NCBI GenBank assembly: GCA_014773175.1
Contig: VXCM01001296.1
Coordinates: 1-64,000 of the forward strand
Source of the DNA: Lucifuga dentata
Lineage: Eukaryota > Chordata > Actinopteri > Ophidiiformes > Bythitidae
Length of the DNA: 64,000 nucleotides
Direction of reading: 5' to 3'
Part shown: positions 47,584-62,200 of the stretch, piece by piece
How positions within the stretch are numbered: the stretch's first letter is position 1
Layout of the letters: each line of letters begins with the position of its first letter
The notes under the pieces: generated by a model
The model's database searches: none
What the model was told of the DNA's origin: nothing
What the model saw: the letters and a program-made list of their open reading frames with translations, nothing else
Program-made: the position numbers and the translations under genes

Positions 47584-48535
47584 TCTGAAGTGCCAGGCTT
47601 AATCATGTTGCTTAGTTGTGGATCATTTTAATTGGTGCATTTTTTTTTTTTTTTTTTAANTTTTTTTTTTTTTTTTTTAAGATTATGCCACAGCTGAATT
47701 AATGCAAAACTGCCATGTGAATGGTCTGAGTGCAAGTTTGGAGAAAAGCTCGAACAGAATTTTTCATGCATCATTTCTCCCTTCGAGCTGTCTGCAGAAG
47801 TCTTATTTCATTTATGTGTCACCGAATACTGGTAAATGATGTAAAATACAGGGATGTGGAGGTCTGATTTTGAATTCATGTCTGATTTTGTGTTCTGTTG
47901 TTATGAAACAGAAATAATGTGCATATTAGTTACAAATTATGGAGGAGAAAATATTGAGTGTCCTGTACAAAAATGTGAAATTTTAATTAAAGTCGTCGTA
48001 AAGTGTGTCATTAATAAATGAGAACTCTTGCTAGACTGTTTAAATTGTAGTTTGCACAGAAATAACAGTGCTGCATCTCTGCATCTCACTGAACAGAGCC
48101 TGATCAATATAGAGGCTGACATCAATATTAATTTTTGGGAACATCCAATAATCTGATGTAATCACTTTTTACATATTCTTAATATTTAAAATTCTTAATG
48201 TTTTTGGCAAGGATGTAGAGTTTGGACAGTTTGCGTCCACATTGCAGTCCTTTGTACCATAATTCAGATGTAAATAGCTTGATGTGTTTGCACACAGAAC
48301 ACCAACAAATCAAATCTAAAAAGCAAGTATGCTTGCAAAAAAAAAAAAAAAAAAAAAAAATCATAACAGCCATCCTTACAACTAAATACTTTGTTTTCTA
48401 CCAAGAATACTCATTCAGTAACTGTTTCAACAACAATAAATGGTTGAAAATGGATAAGGTCATCTTAAAGTCATGATTTTGCATGTTGCATGTAAGGTAT
48501 CTCAGTAAACCATGAGATTTTAACAATAATTTTAA

Positions 48536-48892
48536 GGATTACCAGTGATATATGTTTGAGCCCAATAAATAGAATCTAAATACATGTCACATTACTGTCA
48601 ACCATTTCCAAAAACATATATACTTGATCAGTAAATATTAGAATTGTTTTTCCAATCAGACAGCCATTGGTTTCAGTTGAAATATGCTTGAGATAACTAA
48701 TCCATCACAGCGAACATGACAGTTATTAAATTTTTTTCTCAAAATTATTGATTTTGAAAGATTGGAGGATTTTGCAAAATAACACAAAATTAAAATACTA
48801 TTTCATGTTTTGGAAAATGGCTGGCAGTGATCTAACATGTATAAGGGTATTTCTTGGGCTCAAACATGCAAAACCACCAGTAAAAACTAGAA
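48536..48892. mobile_element. MITE copy G, degenerate
   Basis: Follows TTAA (48532-48535). The left end reads accagtgat...tgtttgagcccaataaata; the right end reads gggctcaaacatgcaaaaccaccagta. Family words (ttggtttcagtt, tgattttgaaagatt, attttgcaaaat) are retained. The terminal GGTCCT at the right is lost. Confidence 0.65.
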
Positions 48893-49354
48893 TGTATTTG
48901 TTATGAGAATGGTTAATTGCTTCATTTATCTCTCAAAGTGCTTAAGAAACCTTTGTGTGTGTGTTTTGGATGTCTAGTAAACAAGCAGATTTTGATTTAG
49001 ATATTCAGGGGAAGGCTTTTGTTGTATGCTTAGGTTATAATTTTTTCAATTTACATATGAACTAACAAATCTGAAATTGCAAAATTGACTGTGATAAACT
49101 TTTAAAATGTTGGCAGAAGTGTTCATTCTGTACTTGTCTTCTTAGATATCAGTGTATTACAAGCAAATAACAGCTTCTGTCACTGAGGCAGAAATAAAAG
49201 ATATAAGGGGAACTGAAGAAAAATAAGTTATATTTCCATTATGATCAGTGAAGAACTACAATGGCTGACAAACCCCATGAAGAGTCTGAAAAGTCAATGA
49301 AATTGTGAAAGAATCACGAAAATTACAAAATTTGAAGGATATAATAAAGATTTT

Positions 49355-49360
49355 TTTATT
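49355..49360 (-). terminator. Candidate slc45a2 poly(A) signal AATAAA
   Basis: AATAAA on the minus strand 37 bp past the slc45a2 stop codon, with an overlapping second copy at 49359-49364. It implies a very short 3' UTR if used. Confidence 0.45.
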
Positions 49361-49396
49361 TATTAAAATGTTGTTAAAATAATATTATATGCACAC

Positions 49397-49618
49397 TCAT
49401 TCCACATATCTGATGAAGAGGGTGATGAAGATGCAGCCAACCAGGGACACAGTTGAAGCCGAAAGGACGACCACGATTACACTTCCTGCCACATTGACCA
49501 GAGCTCCGAGACCTGCACCCACAATAATCTGAGCAAGTTGGACCATGCAAGTGAGTGTGGCACAGTCCACCCCCGTCCCCCGCGGACTCTCGCTGCTTCC
49601 ATGCAGCTTCAGCTGCTC
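49397..49618 (-). CDS. slc45a2: slc45a2 exon 7 (C-terminus)
   Basis: Acceptor ...ggtgccttcag; 73 codons from [10 protein letters not shown] to RYVE, stop TGA at 49397-49399. Confidence 0.95.
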   Translation of the reverse strand, partial: EQLKLHGSSESPRGTGVDCATLTCMVQLAQIIVGAGLGALVNVAGSVIVVVLSASTVSLVGCIFITLFIRYVE

Positions 49619-52600
49619 CTGAAGGCACCACAGGTAGTGTGGGGAATGGAATGTGTGTAGATGGGAGGAGGAAGGAGGAGAGGGAAGAAAAAAAGTAATA
49701 TATAATGTCATCAATTTCTGCAGAAGCATAAATGTCCATAGGTGAAGTCTGGTTCTTACTATTATTTTACCAATGTGAAATTCATTTATTGTTTTTGTTT
49801 TTGTTTTTGTTTTGTTTTTTTATCCACAGGTCCTTTTTGACTTAAGTGAATTTCACTGATATAACTTCCACATCCACAGAAACCATTTCATTTTTTCAAT
49901 ATGTGTATTTTTCCCTCCTACACATCTCTTGAGGCTGTTAATTTCCACCACGGATCACCTGATCCAGCTTTATGAGGTATTGAGTAGGCACTGATTCAAC
50001 AAGATACATCAGAACTGCAGTATAAAACATCAAAGATATTGATTTTTTAAACCCACTTAAGTGAAGATAGATTTTTAATGATTTAATTATGGTATAAACC
50101 TGTTTGCATTTTTTAGTTTACAGTCATGCTGTGGGTTCTTGATATTTTGACCAGCTGTCAGTTGTCAGATCAGATAATTGCTTGAATTTACAGGACATGT
50201 TGATGCATATGAAAAGTTATGACACATGAATGAACTAAAAATCAAAAATGTAGTTTTAAACCAAATCTCTCTACACTTCCCTGATACTGAGACACTTCAT
50301 GCTGTATTGTTACAGTTCATAGTGTATGTACAGTCTCTTAAATGCTGATGAGATGCACATCAAAAAATAAAATATGGAAAAGACAAATTACCATGTTTTT
50401 AATTTAGGGTCAAGTGATTAGTCTTTTTTTTTTTTAAATAATAAAAGCATTGCTTACATGAGCTGTCATTTTAATCATAATCTATTCAAAATATTCAACA
50501 GGTGGCCACTGATCTGGACCTGGACAGCAATACAATTTAATCCAGACCAGAAAATAGCTTGTGTGTGTAGATGTAAATGTGTGTGTGTTTGAGTGTTACC
50601 TCCTCTTCTCGCTGATATTCTGTGATCAGGTTGAAGGGGATGGTGTAAAGTGTGCTGGACATGACTCCAAACACGCTGCAGAGGATCAGAGTGGCGATGA
50701 TGTTGGGGAAGAGGCCGATCAGGCTGGTGCCCATTCCGAACACAAAGTAACCCATAAAGTATAAACCCTTCAGGCCGATGTATGGCAACAGGAAGCGCTG
50801 CACGTCTGAAAACACACACAATCATAAAAATATATGTTTGCATCCAGACAAAAAGACCTGCAGATAAAAACAATATCCTAGCTGTGCAGTAGCAGAAGAG
50901 AAAGATCCTTAACTGTTTCCCTTAAAAGCCCTTTAAACATTTGACAATAAGGTTAAGGCAAAATCAACATTAAAAGGTATAACTGAATTTAATTCTTAAT
51001 GAAAGTGAAGCCCTAAGTGTTTCTTGTGCTCTTCCATCTGCTCTTATTTTAAAGATTCTCAGTTTTAATGACATAATTTCAGGTTTATGTAAGCATCCTG
51101 TGCATAATTTTTCAAATTAAGGGAAATCTGAGGCATCCAGAGTTTATATAAAGAGGCATGTGTATAAGACAAGATAAGATAAGATAATTCCTTATTAGTC
51201 CCAGCAGCAAAGGGGATAGTGCAAGGATAAAAAAAACAAAAAAAAACCAAAAAAAAAACCAGGCAAGATAGTGCAAGGCAAAAACAGGCAGTCAACAAGT
51301 ATCAATAGGTAATTAATAATAAGTGAACAGTAAACAAAATATAATAAGTCCACAGGCTGAATGTGTTGAATTTACATTATTGCATGTTATTGCACAGTTC
51401 AGTATACACTGATGTTGCACATGGGTGAATTCTCAGTTTTGGTATGTGCAGACTACTGGGAGCAGTGCTGATTGTAAAGTCTGGCAGCTGCAGGGATGAA
51501 GGAGCTGTGGTATCTCTCCTTCACAGACTGCAGGTGAAGCAGCCTGTAACTGAAGGAGCTGCCCAGTGCTGTCAGAAAGTCTTGCATGGGGTGGGACATG
51601 TTGTCCATCAGGGATAACAGCTTAGCCATCATTCTTCTTTCTCCCACCACCTCACCTGGATCGAGGGGGCATCCCAAGACAGAGCTGACCTTCTTAACCA
51701 GTTTGTTATACATCTCATGAAATGATCGTAGCATTTTTGAAGCTTTTTTAGGAGATGTTTGTATTGTAACTTGGTTTGTGATTTGTTTACCACCTTCATA
51801 ATGATTTTATCACTGATGCATCTGAATGATGCCAATCTACCACTCAGAAAGGAATAATCACTTTTTATCACTTAATGCATTTTTGCAGCACAATTTCAGA
51901 CATTGTGCTTAATAATTCTGGTCAAAGCGCTGCTGCCATGCCCCCTAAAGGACTAAAACTTAGTATTCTGTACTTTTGTTCCAATTTTGCTTTTTGTGTA
52001 ACACAAATCAAAATATACAAGTAATTTAAAAAATGTTCTATTTCTTTGACAAAATTTTACTCAAAAACCTTGATTTTCATTAAAAATTGAGATGTGAGAT
52101 CTGTTCTTCTAGTTGTAAAAAGTCAGATTCTGCACTTGTGGCAGATCTTGTCCACATGTTATGAGCAATGAATGAGTCATAAAAAATTATGAGAACAAGT
52201 TATTGAAAGCTGTGAACTCTCCATAATATGCTTTAGATTTATTGTGGTTGATTTGTGGCACATAAACATCTTGTTTGCTATAAATAGCATATAAATAGAG
52301 CTATTTTCACACAGAGAAGCACAGCATCCATATAAAGCATTTGTTATTTGCCTGTGCTTTACTTTAGATGTACCTTTCTATTTCCTTCCTTTCAACATTG
52401 CTTGTTGTAATGACTGTTGCCACGGCAGCAAAGAACTAAAATAATTTCTGCCATGGCAAGTAATTACGCTTAGTTCTTTGCTGGAAATGTCCATTTTAAC
52501 AATCCTGAGTATGGTTATTTAGAAAGGATTAGTACATTCACGCAGAGCTAAATAATGATGAAATACACCAATCCTTCCTCAATGACCAGAGAGGAGAGAG

Positions 52601-53684
52601 ATGCTCATCATCCTTCACCATATGCAGCCCTGCCAATCTTTCTTTCAGAGAGGAACAAATGAGGAACAAATTCCTCAGCAAGGACATGGAAATGCCAGCT
52701 GATACAGATGCTGCCTGCTTCTATGAATATAAAATTAAGAAAACACACACAATTCCACTCACCCTTTTTTATGTCTCCAACACACACTTATACTTACAGG
52801 AGTACAGAGCAGAAGACACGGCATTTATACACAGTCCCCAACAGCCCACTTCCACTCCTCTCTCATATGTGATGTAAGCTGTAGAGTTATGAACTGCATA
52901 AGGGTTTCCCTTATATACAATCTGACAAAAAGAGAGATAGAAAAGTAACTTTTACAAGGAAATATCAAATAAACAACACAGTTTCCTGTGAAAAAGCACT
53001 AAAGGCAAATGCTAGTTTGATTTACTGTGCATGTAATGTCAGGCTTCTTCTGTATCATATGTTTTTTATCTTTATTCCTTTTAAAAAGGAATAAAGAAAC
53101 TCATCATCTCAAAGAGGGACTACTGTCTACATATATCTTCATCTCAGATAACAGCATGTGTGATATTTAGATTAAGTGTCTCCGTATATGTTCAGGCAGT
53201 GAATACGATGTCATGGAGTGAAGCGTGTCCTTTGATCATGCCCCTGTAAAGCATTCATGCTTCATATCATAACATAACATATCAACTGACAATTATACAC
53301 AACAAAGAATCCCTTCAACCTCTAATTGCCCTCCACATATACACACATAACACACACATATAGTAGATATTTCTGTGTTGCTCCTTATTTTTATTACTGT
53401 TTTCAGTTTCCTTTGAAGACACCTTGACTCATACTGAGTTAATTGTAACCACACTAATAACAATTGTAAAGCTTTTGGTAAGTACCTTTTTTATGTCACA
53501 TACAGTGCTGCACCAATAATTCATTACTGATTAATCTATGAATGTTTTTAGCTAATCATTAGTGTAAAACGTGTACAAAATTGTGACAAATGCCTGTCAC
53601 AAGTTCTTAGAGCCGGACTATAACACGTTAGTCTAGACTTTTAAGTAAATGGTTAACATTATGGGAACGTTTTGAAGGTCCCCA

Positions 53685-53734
<50 letters not shown>

Positions 53735-53894
53735 CTGTCCCATAAAATCAGTGAAGAAGAGCATGTTGCAGAGGAACGCTGTCCACCCTAACAGGTGACT
53801 AACACACAGGCAGCGATAATGGTTTGGCATGTTAATATTGACTTTCAGTAGTGACCTGAAGGTCATCCTTTTCTGGGCCTGCACACACATGTAC

Positions 53895-53942
<48 letters not shown>

Positions 53943-55148
53943 TTAGAGCACTGGCAGGATATGACAGCAGCTTTTCCTCTCAAAGTGCTCATTAGTTGCC
54001 TATTAATTCATTGTTAACAGTGTGAAGTCAGTGACTGCTGACACTTTATAAGCATCATCAATAACAAATAAATAAATAAATAAATGTACAACTGCCTGAC
54101 CCATAAATGCCCTCATTGGAATGGAAGAAGAGTTTCNAAATAAATAAATAAATGTACAACTGCCTGACCCATAAATGCCCTCATTGGAATGGAAGAAGAG
54201 TTTCAACATTTTGATCTCAGCAGACATGCATCAGAAACTTTGCTCATAAGGCTTGAAAAGAGGAGATGATGAAAAGACAGACAGCCAAACGAGAGATAAA
54301 CCTCTAGTTTTAAAAGAAGGCAAGAAACTCAGCGGGTTACAAAAATAAAGAACGACATTATCAGATATGCAGAGCACATTACAAGTGCTCTGCTATGAGT
54401 GAAGCCAGCAAACAATAGACATCCAAAGCAATGAAAGATAATAATTATTAAAGTAAAGTAATAACATGAACCAAAGGCCACATCATTAATCAAGCGTTAC
54501 CCTGAATAAACCCCTCTGCTGTTCTTTTTGATGCAGACATATCACACAGGCTGCATTTTGGCTTAGATGATTGGATAGACTGATGTCTTCAATTTATGCA
54601 AGCAGAAATATGAAAGCATAATTCATCAGTAATGTCTCACTGCCTGATTTCATATGTGACATGGCGACAATTTAGACGATATATTCACATTAGGTCTTAT
54701 CAAGAACCTATTACTCTGATCTATTTTATACTCAAATCAGAATGCATAAGTATCTTTATAAACTTGATCTGGACAAAAATTTAAAGGAGCGTACCAGTGA
54801 TTTTGCATGTTTGGGCCCAGTAAATACAACATGTTACGTTACTGGCAACCATTTTCCAAAACATATTACTGGAGTGAAATGAACATCAGCTGTCATTTTC
54901 TTGCTTCTAGTGCAGTGATCTGGCTAATTCTGTCCTGTTTTGAGGCACTGTAACTAATTTCAAGAAAACTCCTTTTAAAACGTTAATTTGTAGTGAAAAC
55001 AGGTGGAAATAATCTCTACAGTGGCAGATTTTTCACTTGATTTAGGAAAACAAGACCTTCAGACTTGTAGTACACTTTAGCTGAAAAAATAAAAAATAAA
55101 GACCAATTATTTTGAAGTGTCTAACAGTGTAGCACATGTGGTTCTTGG

Positions 55149-55181
<33 letters not shown>

Positions 55182-56204
55182 NTTTTTTTTTTTTTTTAGT
55201 ATATGTCTGAATGTTCTGACAGGCTGCTTATGCTGCACGTTACATACCTCTTTGTTTGGCTGCTTAACACTGGAGGTTACTGAGTTCACCTCCCCCAGAG
55301 CTGAAAACGACCTGGGCCGAAGGTCTGGGACTGATGCAGGGGTGACGGGTTCTTTAGGCAGAGCTCCGTAACCGTTGCTGTGGGAGGAGCCTAGCAGGCA
55401 GAGGGCGGTGGCGGGTGAGAGGTCAGAGGTCGCTCTTTCCTTATGCAGAGGTTCCTCTGGAATACTGAAGAGGTGCACGGTGAGGAAGATTCCCCAGGTC
55501 AAAGCTGAGAAAAAGTAGATGACTTGATACTCGGAGCCAAGCAGCTGACCCATCAAAGAATGACCCCAGTCCATCGCTCCCACCAGGTAGCCACATGCTC
55601 CACCCAGACCTGAAATTAACAAGGGCAAAGATTAAAATATTACTTGTTTTCAAAATGATTGTGTGATTGGAAACAATTCAGTTTTGACGTGCTTTACCTT
55701 GCGAAACAATAAAGAATAGATATAAATTCAGACAGAATCAAAAGTGTTGATATCTGTCCTTTATCAATTTTTTTATATGAAAAAATAATCAATATACATT
55801 TGTAAAATTGACTGTTCCGATGTTGTCTTCTTATTTTCACAAATACACAAATGGATAAATAAAAGAGATTAAATAATAATGAATAATAAACAAAAAACAT
55901 ATTATTATGTTTTACACAGCTTTATATGGTGGATGCTCTGAATCACATGGATCAAATTCATAATTCATGGGCACAATGTGGCCTGTTAGGAGTTTGGATT
56001 GTGTGTACAAACACATCAGAGGCATAAATTTGATATAACCCACCAATTTTCTGATGCAGTTAATGGGAATAAAACTTGTACATAAACTGTGTTGTCCTGC
56101 TGTGTGTTAAATGTCACACATCTCTTACACACTCTGATCCACCCTTCATTAACAAAATAGCTCACTGTGCTCACTGCTAAAGAACAGTTAATGGTTACAG
56201 CTTT

Positions 56205-56256
<52 letters not shown>

Positions 56257-59200
56257 AAAAGAAAGAAGACCACAGTTTTTTCAATTTTGTGCGCACAAGT
56301 CATTATTTTGTTGTTTGTACTTCTCATGGGAAGACAGACGAAACAAAGGCAAACTAACAAGATTTTAAAAACCCTTTTTTAAGGGCTCACTTCCTAATGA
56401 GCTTAAACAAAAAAACAAAACTGTCCTTTTTCTTGCTCCCCCAGTTAGTTTTCCATGCACATTTTCTTTATTGCAGTCTTGTAACACATAAGCATAAATG
56501 TGAAAACATGGACAGACAAGCAGCTCCTGAATTGATGCTTTATTTTCTGGTCATTTCTACTGTTTGTATGTTGACATCTATAAGATGTTAGTGTGCAATG
56601 CAAGATCAAAATTTTTTATGATCAAATATGAATGATGTGACGCTGATTTAAGATCCAAAATTCAAAGTTGTTTTTAAACATTTTTTAATACACAGATGTA
56701 ATCATCAAGTGTGAAATTATAAATACAACAAACAAGAAGGTACTCAGAGTGCATATCTCTGCTAAAGTGAACAAAATCTCCAATTTTAAAAAATGATTGT
56801 TAAAAAATGAGACCATGTTAAACTTAATTGAAATCAGCCAATTATCATTGATTTTATAGACTAATAAAAACATTTTCTACATCCTGGATCTATAGAATAT
56901 GATCTGAATCACTCCTACATTTACTTCTTCTTGACATTATCTATCTGTCCCCCAAATTTAATCTAAATCCATCTATAACTTTCTGATATATCCTGCTAAC
57001 AAAACAAACAAATGGCATTGATCACATAACTTCCTTGGTGATGGTAGTAATTACAATAAAAATGATAGACATGCAATTTTCAAACTTATTTTACTTTAAA
57101 AATACCAAAAAGATCAAAATATACAAAATACTCTTGTAAATTCTGTTGGTGAGTTGTTGCTGAAGTGGCCTAGTATCAGCTTTGCGTTAAGTGGGCGCCT
57201 ATCGCTCTCATTATACTTGAATGCGACACCCATGTGCAGTTAGTACAGAAGCATATACTGTATAATATATGTTATGCAACACTCATATTAGCATAATAAG
57301 CATTAGGTGTAAAACATGTTGCAGAGGAGTGAGTAGCTTCTGCTGACAATATTTCTGTTAAATGTAATCACATTTTTCCTGAGTGCATGCTTACATGTTT
57401 ATGCACTCAAAACTGAACTATAGAAATTCTGATTATTCATTCATTCATTTAGTCATTCTGTCATTTATATAGTCATTCATTCATTCATCAACTTTCACTA
57501 CTTGCTTCTCATGGGAAGACAGACAAAAAAAAAACAAACCAAAAAACAGTACTTAAGAAAATCACTGCCCACGCTTCACGTTTTTCTCTGCATGGTTGGA
57601 ACACGTGCAGAGCATTAAACACACTTCTCTGTTTCATGATCCTTTGCCCACTCTGTGTTCGTTGCTAAATCATCTGAAGTGTGTTCCCTTCTGTCCCTAC
57701 AATAATGATAGATTTATTATTAGAAGGAAGTGCAATAAAGCAGCTCAAATATGACAGCGTGTTATATGGTCAATCAGAAAAGTATTCACAGAGAAATTGA
57801 AAAAGAGAGAAGGAGAGATTTTGATATCAGAATGGTGCTGTAATATTAATTACACATTATTTTCTGCAACAGTGCACAAACTCACAGCTGCTGAGGGCTG
57901 AATGTATCAGCCTAAATTTAAGGGGGAAAAAAAAAATCTTTGATGCTTCTTTACTGGAAAATAATAAGCATGTGTCCATCTTGCTTCACCCAGGGCAGCA
58001 AATTATTATCTATTTTTAGTGATTTCAGTTTCCTGGGGAGAAATTTATTAAAAATCTGCAGTCTGTCTGTCATTCAGAAAATCAAAGGGATGCTGCTGCT
58101 TCACAGTTACTCCCCCATACAATCAGAGGGTAATGACATCCTCTTCTCAGCTTTCAATTTGTGACTAGAATAGATTGTAAATATGAATCACATAGAGTCA
58201 TACAACAATACAACAATAGCTGTCAATTTCTGCCTTCCACCGCCTATACGAAGCTCACATACCAGCGGTGGCAGGGGTNCAATAGCTGTCAATTTCTGCC
58301 TTCCACCGCCTATACGAAGCTCACATACCAGCGGTGGCAGGGGTGTCTAAGCAGTCATGTGCCTGGTCTCACTCTCTCTCAGCCCAGACTCATGACTGCA
58401 GCACATGACCAGTTCAGGGCTGGATTACTGCCTGAGTAACATGCTCACACCAGCCTGTACCTGCTGACAGCTGAGCAACGATCACACCGAAAACATCATA
58501 CTGCCTCATGACACACAAGATATTTGACTCGTTTGATTTGTTGCTCTTTCCCGTCTTACTTTATAGACAGATTTAGGTCGTATTTATAGGGATTTACACA
58601 AGGAATCTGAAAATATGACGCCTTACTTTGTTTTCTGTTATGTAGGCTATGTAAGGTAATCACAGGTGATATTATGACTTCTGAGGTTAATTGGACATAA
58701 TTATAATGCAATTCATTATACAGTTTATTATAATACAATGGGCATGTAAAAGATTGCATTAATAGGTGTTTTGCTTGGTTTTATTTTAGATTAAAAATAC
58801 ATTTATTGTTGAATGAAAACAGGCTTGGAGTCAGATGTCATCTTATTTGAGTATACTGGATATATTTAATATATATGGCCACTTTAGAAGAAAACACATT
58901 TACAGTATTAGACTGTATGTATATATTTTGTCTAATCAGGCCAGATTTATTAAACCTATATGCTCAAATAAGATCACATGTGACTCCAAGACTAGTTTCA
59001 TTCAACACTTATCAAGTCATTGCTTCATTTTTATAGGGATTTATACAAGGAGTCTGAAAATATGATGTCATACTTTGTGTTTTCTGTCATGTAGGCTATA
59101 TAAAGTAATCACAATCTTAACCTATAAACTCATCCAAAAGAATGGGAAAGTTAGTGTCAACAGTTTGCTTATTACATATTTTGGAAAATTGTGCTGATTT

Positions 59201-62200
59201 GGTCTATCTTGGGTAATTCAAAGGAAAAAGAAAAAAGGAAATGATAACAGATTCCTGAAATCCTCCTTTCTCCAGTTTTATGAAACATGCGTTCTATTGG
59301 CTTTTGGTCTTCACTTGAATTTAAGCAATGTTAACTCATGTTCAAATATGAATGATCTACAGTATGATTAGCAGTTTATAGTAAATCTGGTTTTTAATGC
59401 ATGGTCATGTTCCTTCTGTCTTAAGACAAAATTAAAATCTGAAATTCAGGCAGAATGTAATTATAAGGTACCATCTGGAAATCGCCTCTTTGGAAAAAAG
59501 CAAAATGTTCAGGGGCTCAGTCAAATCATGACCAAACACTTTGTCCAAAACAGTCAAGCCTGAGTCCAATTCCAAATCCATAAGTGGCCCTTTCTGAAAT
59601 CTCCAAGAGCAAATAACCTGAGGAGAACATGTTTCGCATTCAGATTTCTCTCTCAAGGGGGAAAATTCAGTTCTGCAAGGTGGAGGTTAGTGCTGACAAA
59701 CAGAAACACTGCTGCTTTCTCAATTTGGTAAAACATAAGCATAAATTATAGTTAAAAAAAAAAAAACAACTCCACAAATATCCACAGTTCAAGCCATGCT
59801 GTAGAGAGATAATTGAGACATGGGAGATACTTTGCTGCATCACACCTCATTTGCTCTGATGTGTTTCAAAACACAAAAAGAGGTCACACACAAACTACAC
59901 ATTCTGCCAGTGAAAAGCATACACATACACCAAAGTCCTTCTGATACAAGAAAAAAAAAAAAAAAAAAAANAAAAAAAAAAAAAAAAAACATTCAAGTTA
60001 AGTCACAAAATTGTGAACTATCTGTAATTATGGGAGTTACACACTTACAAAGCTACACGATATACTCAAGGCAGCTTTTACCACTAAAACTCAAAGCAAT
60101 CAAATGAGTAACAATCATTAAGTCCTTTTAAATTCACCAATGACAGATGTAGTCAGAAATTAGCAGTGCCAAATAAACACAAAGTTTAGTAAAGTAAAAC
60201 TATAGCATGTTGCGTCTGACGTACCTGTGAGCAGAGCGTGGTAGTGCAGGCCCCTTTCTTTGTCTTGATGTGAACACACATCAAACAGGTAAGCTTTGAT
60301 TGGCCCGTCGATGAAATCTGCAGCAAAATCAAACAGCACAACTCCCAACATCACCACCACGATGGCCCATGTCCTCCTCGCTGATCTATCACTTATAAGT
60401 GCTGCAAGACAACACAAACATCTAATCAATCAGTGTATCAATATGAACTTAGGCTCTGTTCTTTTGTTATGTAAGTGATTCAGCATACAGAAAAGGAAAT
60501 AAGCACATGCTTGAAGGCTCCTATTTTCCTGGAAAGCAATTAAGTCTGAGAGGAAAACAATTGTATTATAACATGATTGTCACTAAAGACCTGTTGAAGG
60601 TAAGTCAGTGAACAAAACCTTAAGAACTAAATCAATGTTCTAATTAAAACACCATTGTCAGGAATATGTGATTCCTTCAGGAAATATAGATGTTGGAGAA
60701 AGAGAGGTGCAATATAAAATCAAAAAAAGCTATAAAGAGCTTCAGGTATAGCAGAGAGAATTTGGAGTGTCTCTGTTTTGTGGAGTCATATTAATCAGCT
60801 TATAGCGTCATCATGGCATATTTGTTTGTCAGCCTGCATTCTGGTTCATTGCAACTCCTTTGTAGAAACAGAACAACTAATTAGTCTGAAGGTGAAGGGG
60901 TAATGCTTGACTGTCTATGGCATGAAACTCAAAAAGATTTTGCATTGTTGTTGCAGAAATTGAGTTGTTATGACAGAAGATCCCTGTGGAATTTATTTTA
61001 ACCCTGAGAAATATGGAATGATAATCAGCTTATCTGGTGAAAACTAACAATGCACAAATACTTTGTAGTAATACAAAAATATGAACAAAGCCCAGATCCC
61101 CTGAAGAGGAACGCAACCAACAATCACAGCATTCACAAAGCATTCNTTTTTTTTTTTTTTTTAATATGCTAAGTTGTAGAATTTACAGTAATTACTCAAA
61201 GAGCCTGCACTTCATATAATTTTCACATGATTTAGCAAGAGGTGCTATACATGGAGTCCTACAATTACAAAATTCCACAGAATGGAAATTCTAACCGTGC
61301 AGCTCTTAGCCATGTGTGTCAGTTCATGTGCACATCTTCACTCACCATGAGCCTGTTGCTGTAAACAAAACTACTTACCCAAATTATCCTTTTAACAAAG
61401 GTCACTGATTCGCTCAGACTGTCTGTGCAAAGCCCTTCTTGTGATGCTGCCTGGAGCCCAAAATTCCAAAACAACGTGACTAAATGTTATCAGAGGTTTT
61501 TTACTTCCAAGTAAATGTGCAATTTTCTCCCTCAATCCTCATCTTCAGTCTGTGCCAGTGGACATCTATATATATATATATAAAACCCTGCACATTTAAC
61601 TTGATGGTGTGAACAAGCAGTAAAACGCAATCTGTTACATGTACAGACAGTAATGACATGTCTACTGAAAATTCAGAGAAAGTTGTAGTTGCTCACTGGA
61701 TGTGTCACTCTCAACATGTTTAAAAGAGCAAATACAGATTCCAGAACAGAGTTCAAAGCCCAAGTTTGTTTAATGATGTGAGAACTTTAACAGAAAGAGC
61801 AATTTTTTTTAAATTGTCATAATATCAATGTTAAATAGTTCAGTCAGGTCATAAGACTAATTGCTGAGTAACAGTTCATCCTTTTCTAAGGAGGAGAAAC
61901 TCATAAGTGGAATGTACTTTAATTTACTGCTCATGTCCAAACACAAACATACAGACACTGCATTTGTTAAGTTATATAAGATAAATTGCAAATCATCTGC
62001 ATATTTCCAAGCAAGAGTAGTTATTATAATGAGTTCAAGATGACCTCAAGATGCTATGTTTTTAATATTACTACACTCTCATTGCAGATCAGTTATAAAA
62101 TCAGAGAGGAAAACAACTGATTATCCACTCACATTCAGCCGCAAAATACCCGCTTACTTATATGACAAAAACTTCAGAAGTGACTGATTTTCTCCCTCAG

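Larger units (their letters stand above)
47584..49396. other. rxfp3-slc45a2 tail-to-tail interval
   Basis: Contains a poly-T run with one N (47660), candidate poly(A) signals for rxfp3 (ATTAAA 47986-47991, AATAAA 48013-48018), a poly-A run at 48337-48360 and an old MITE copy (about 48536-48892). No gene. Confidence 0.6.
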
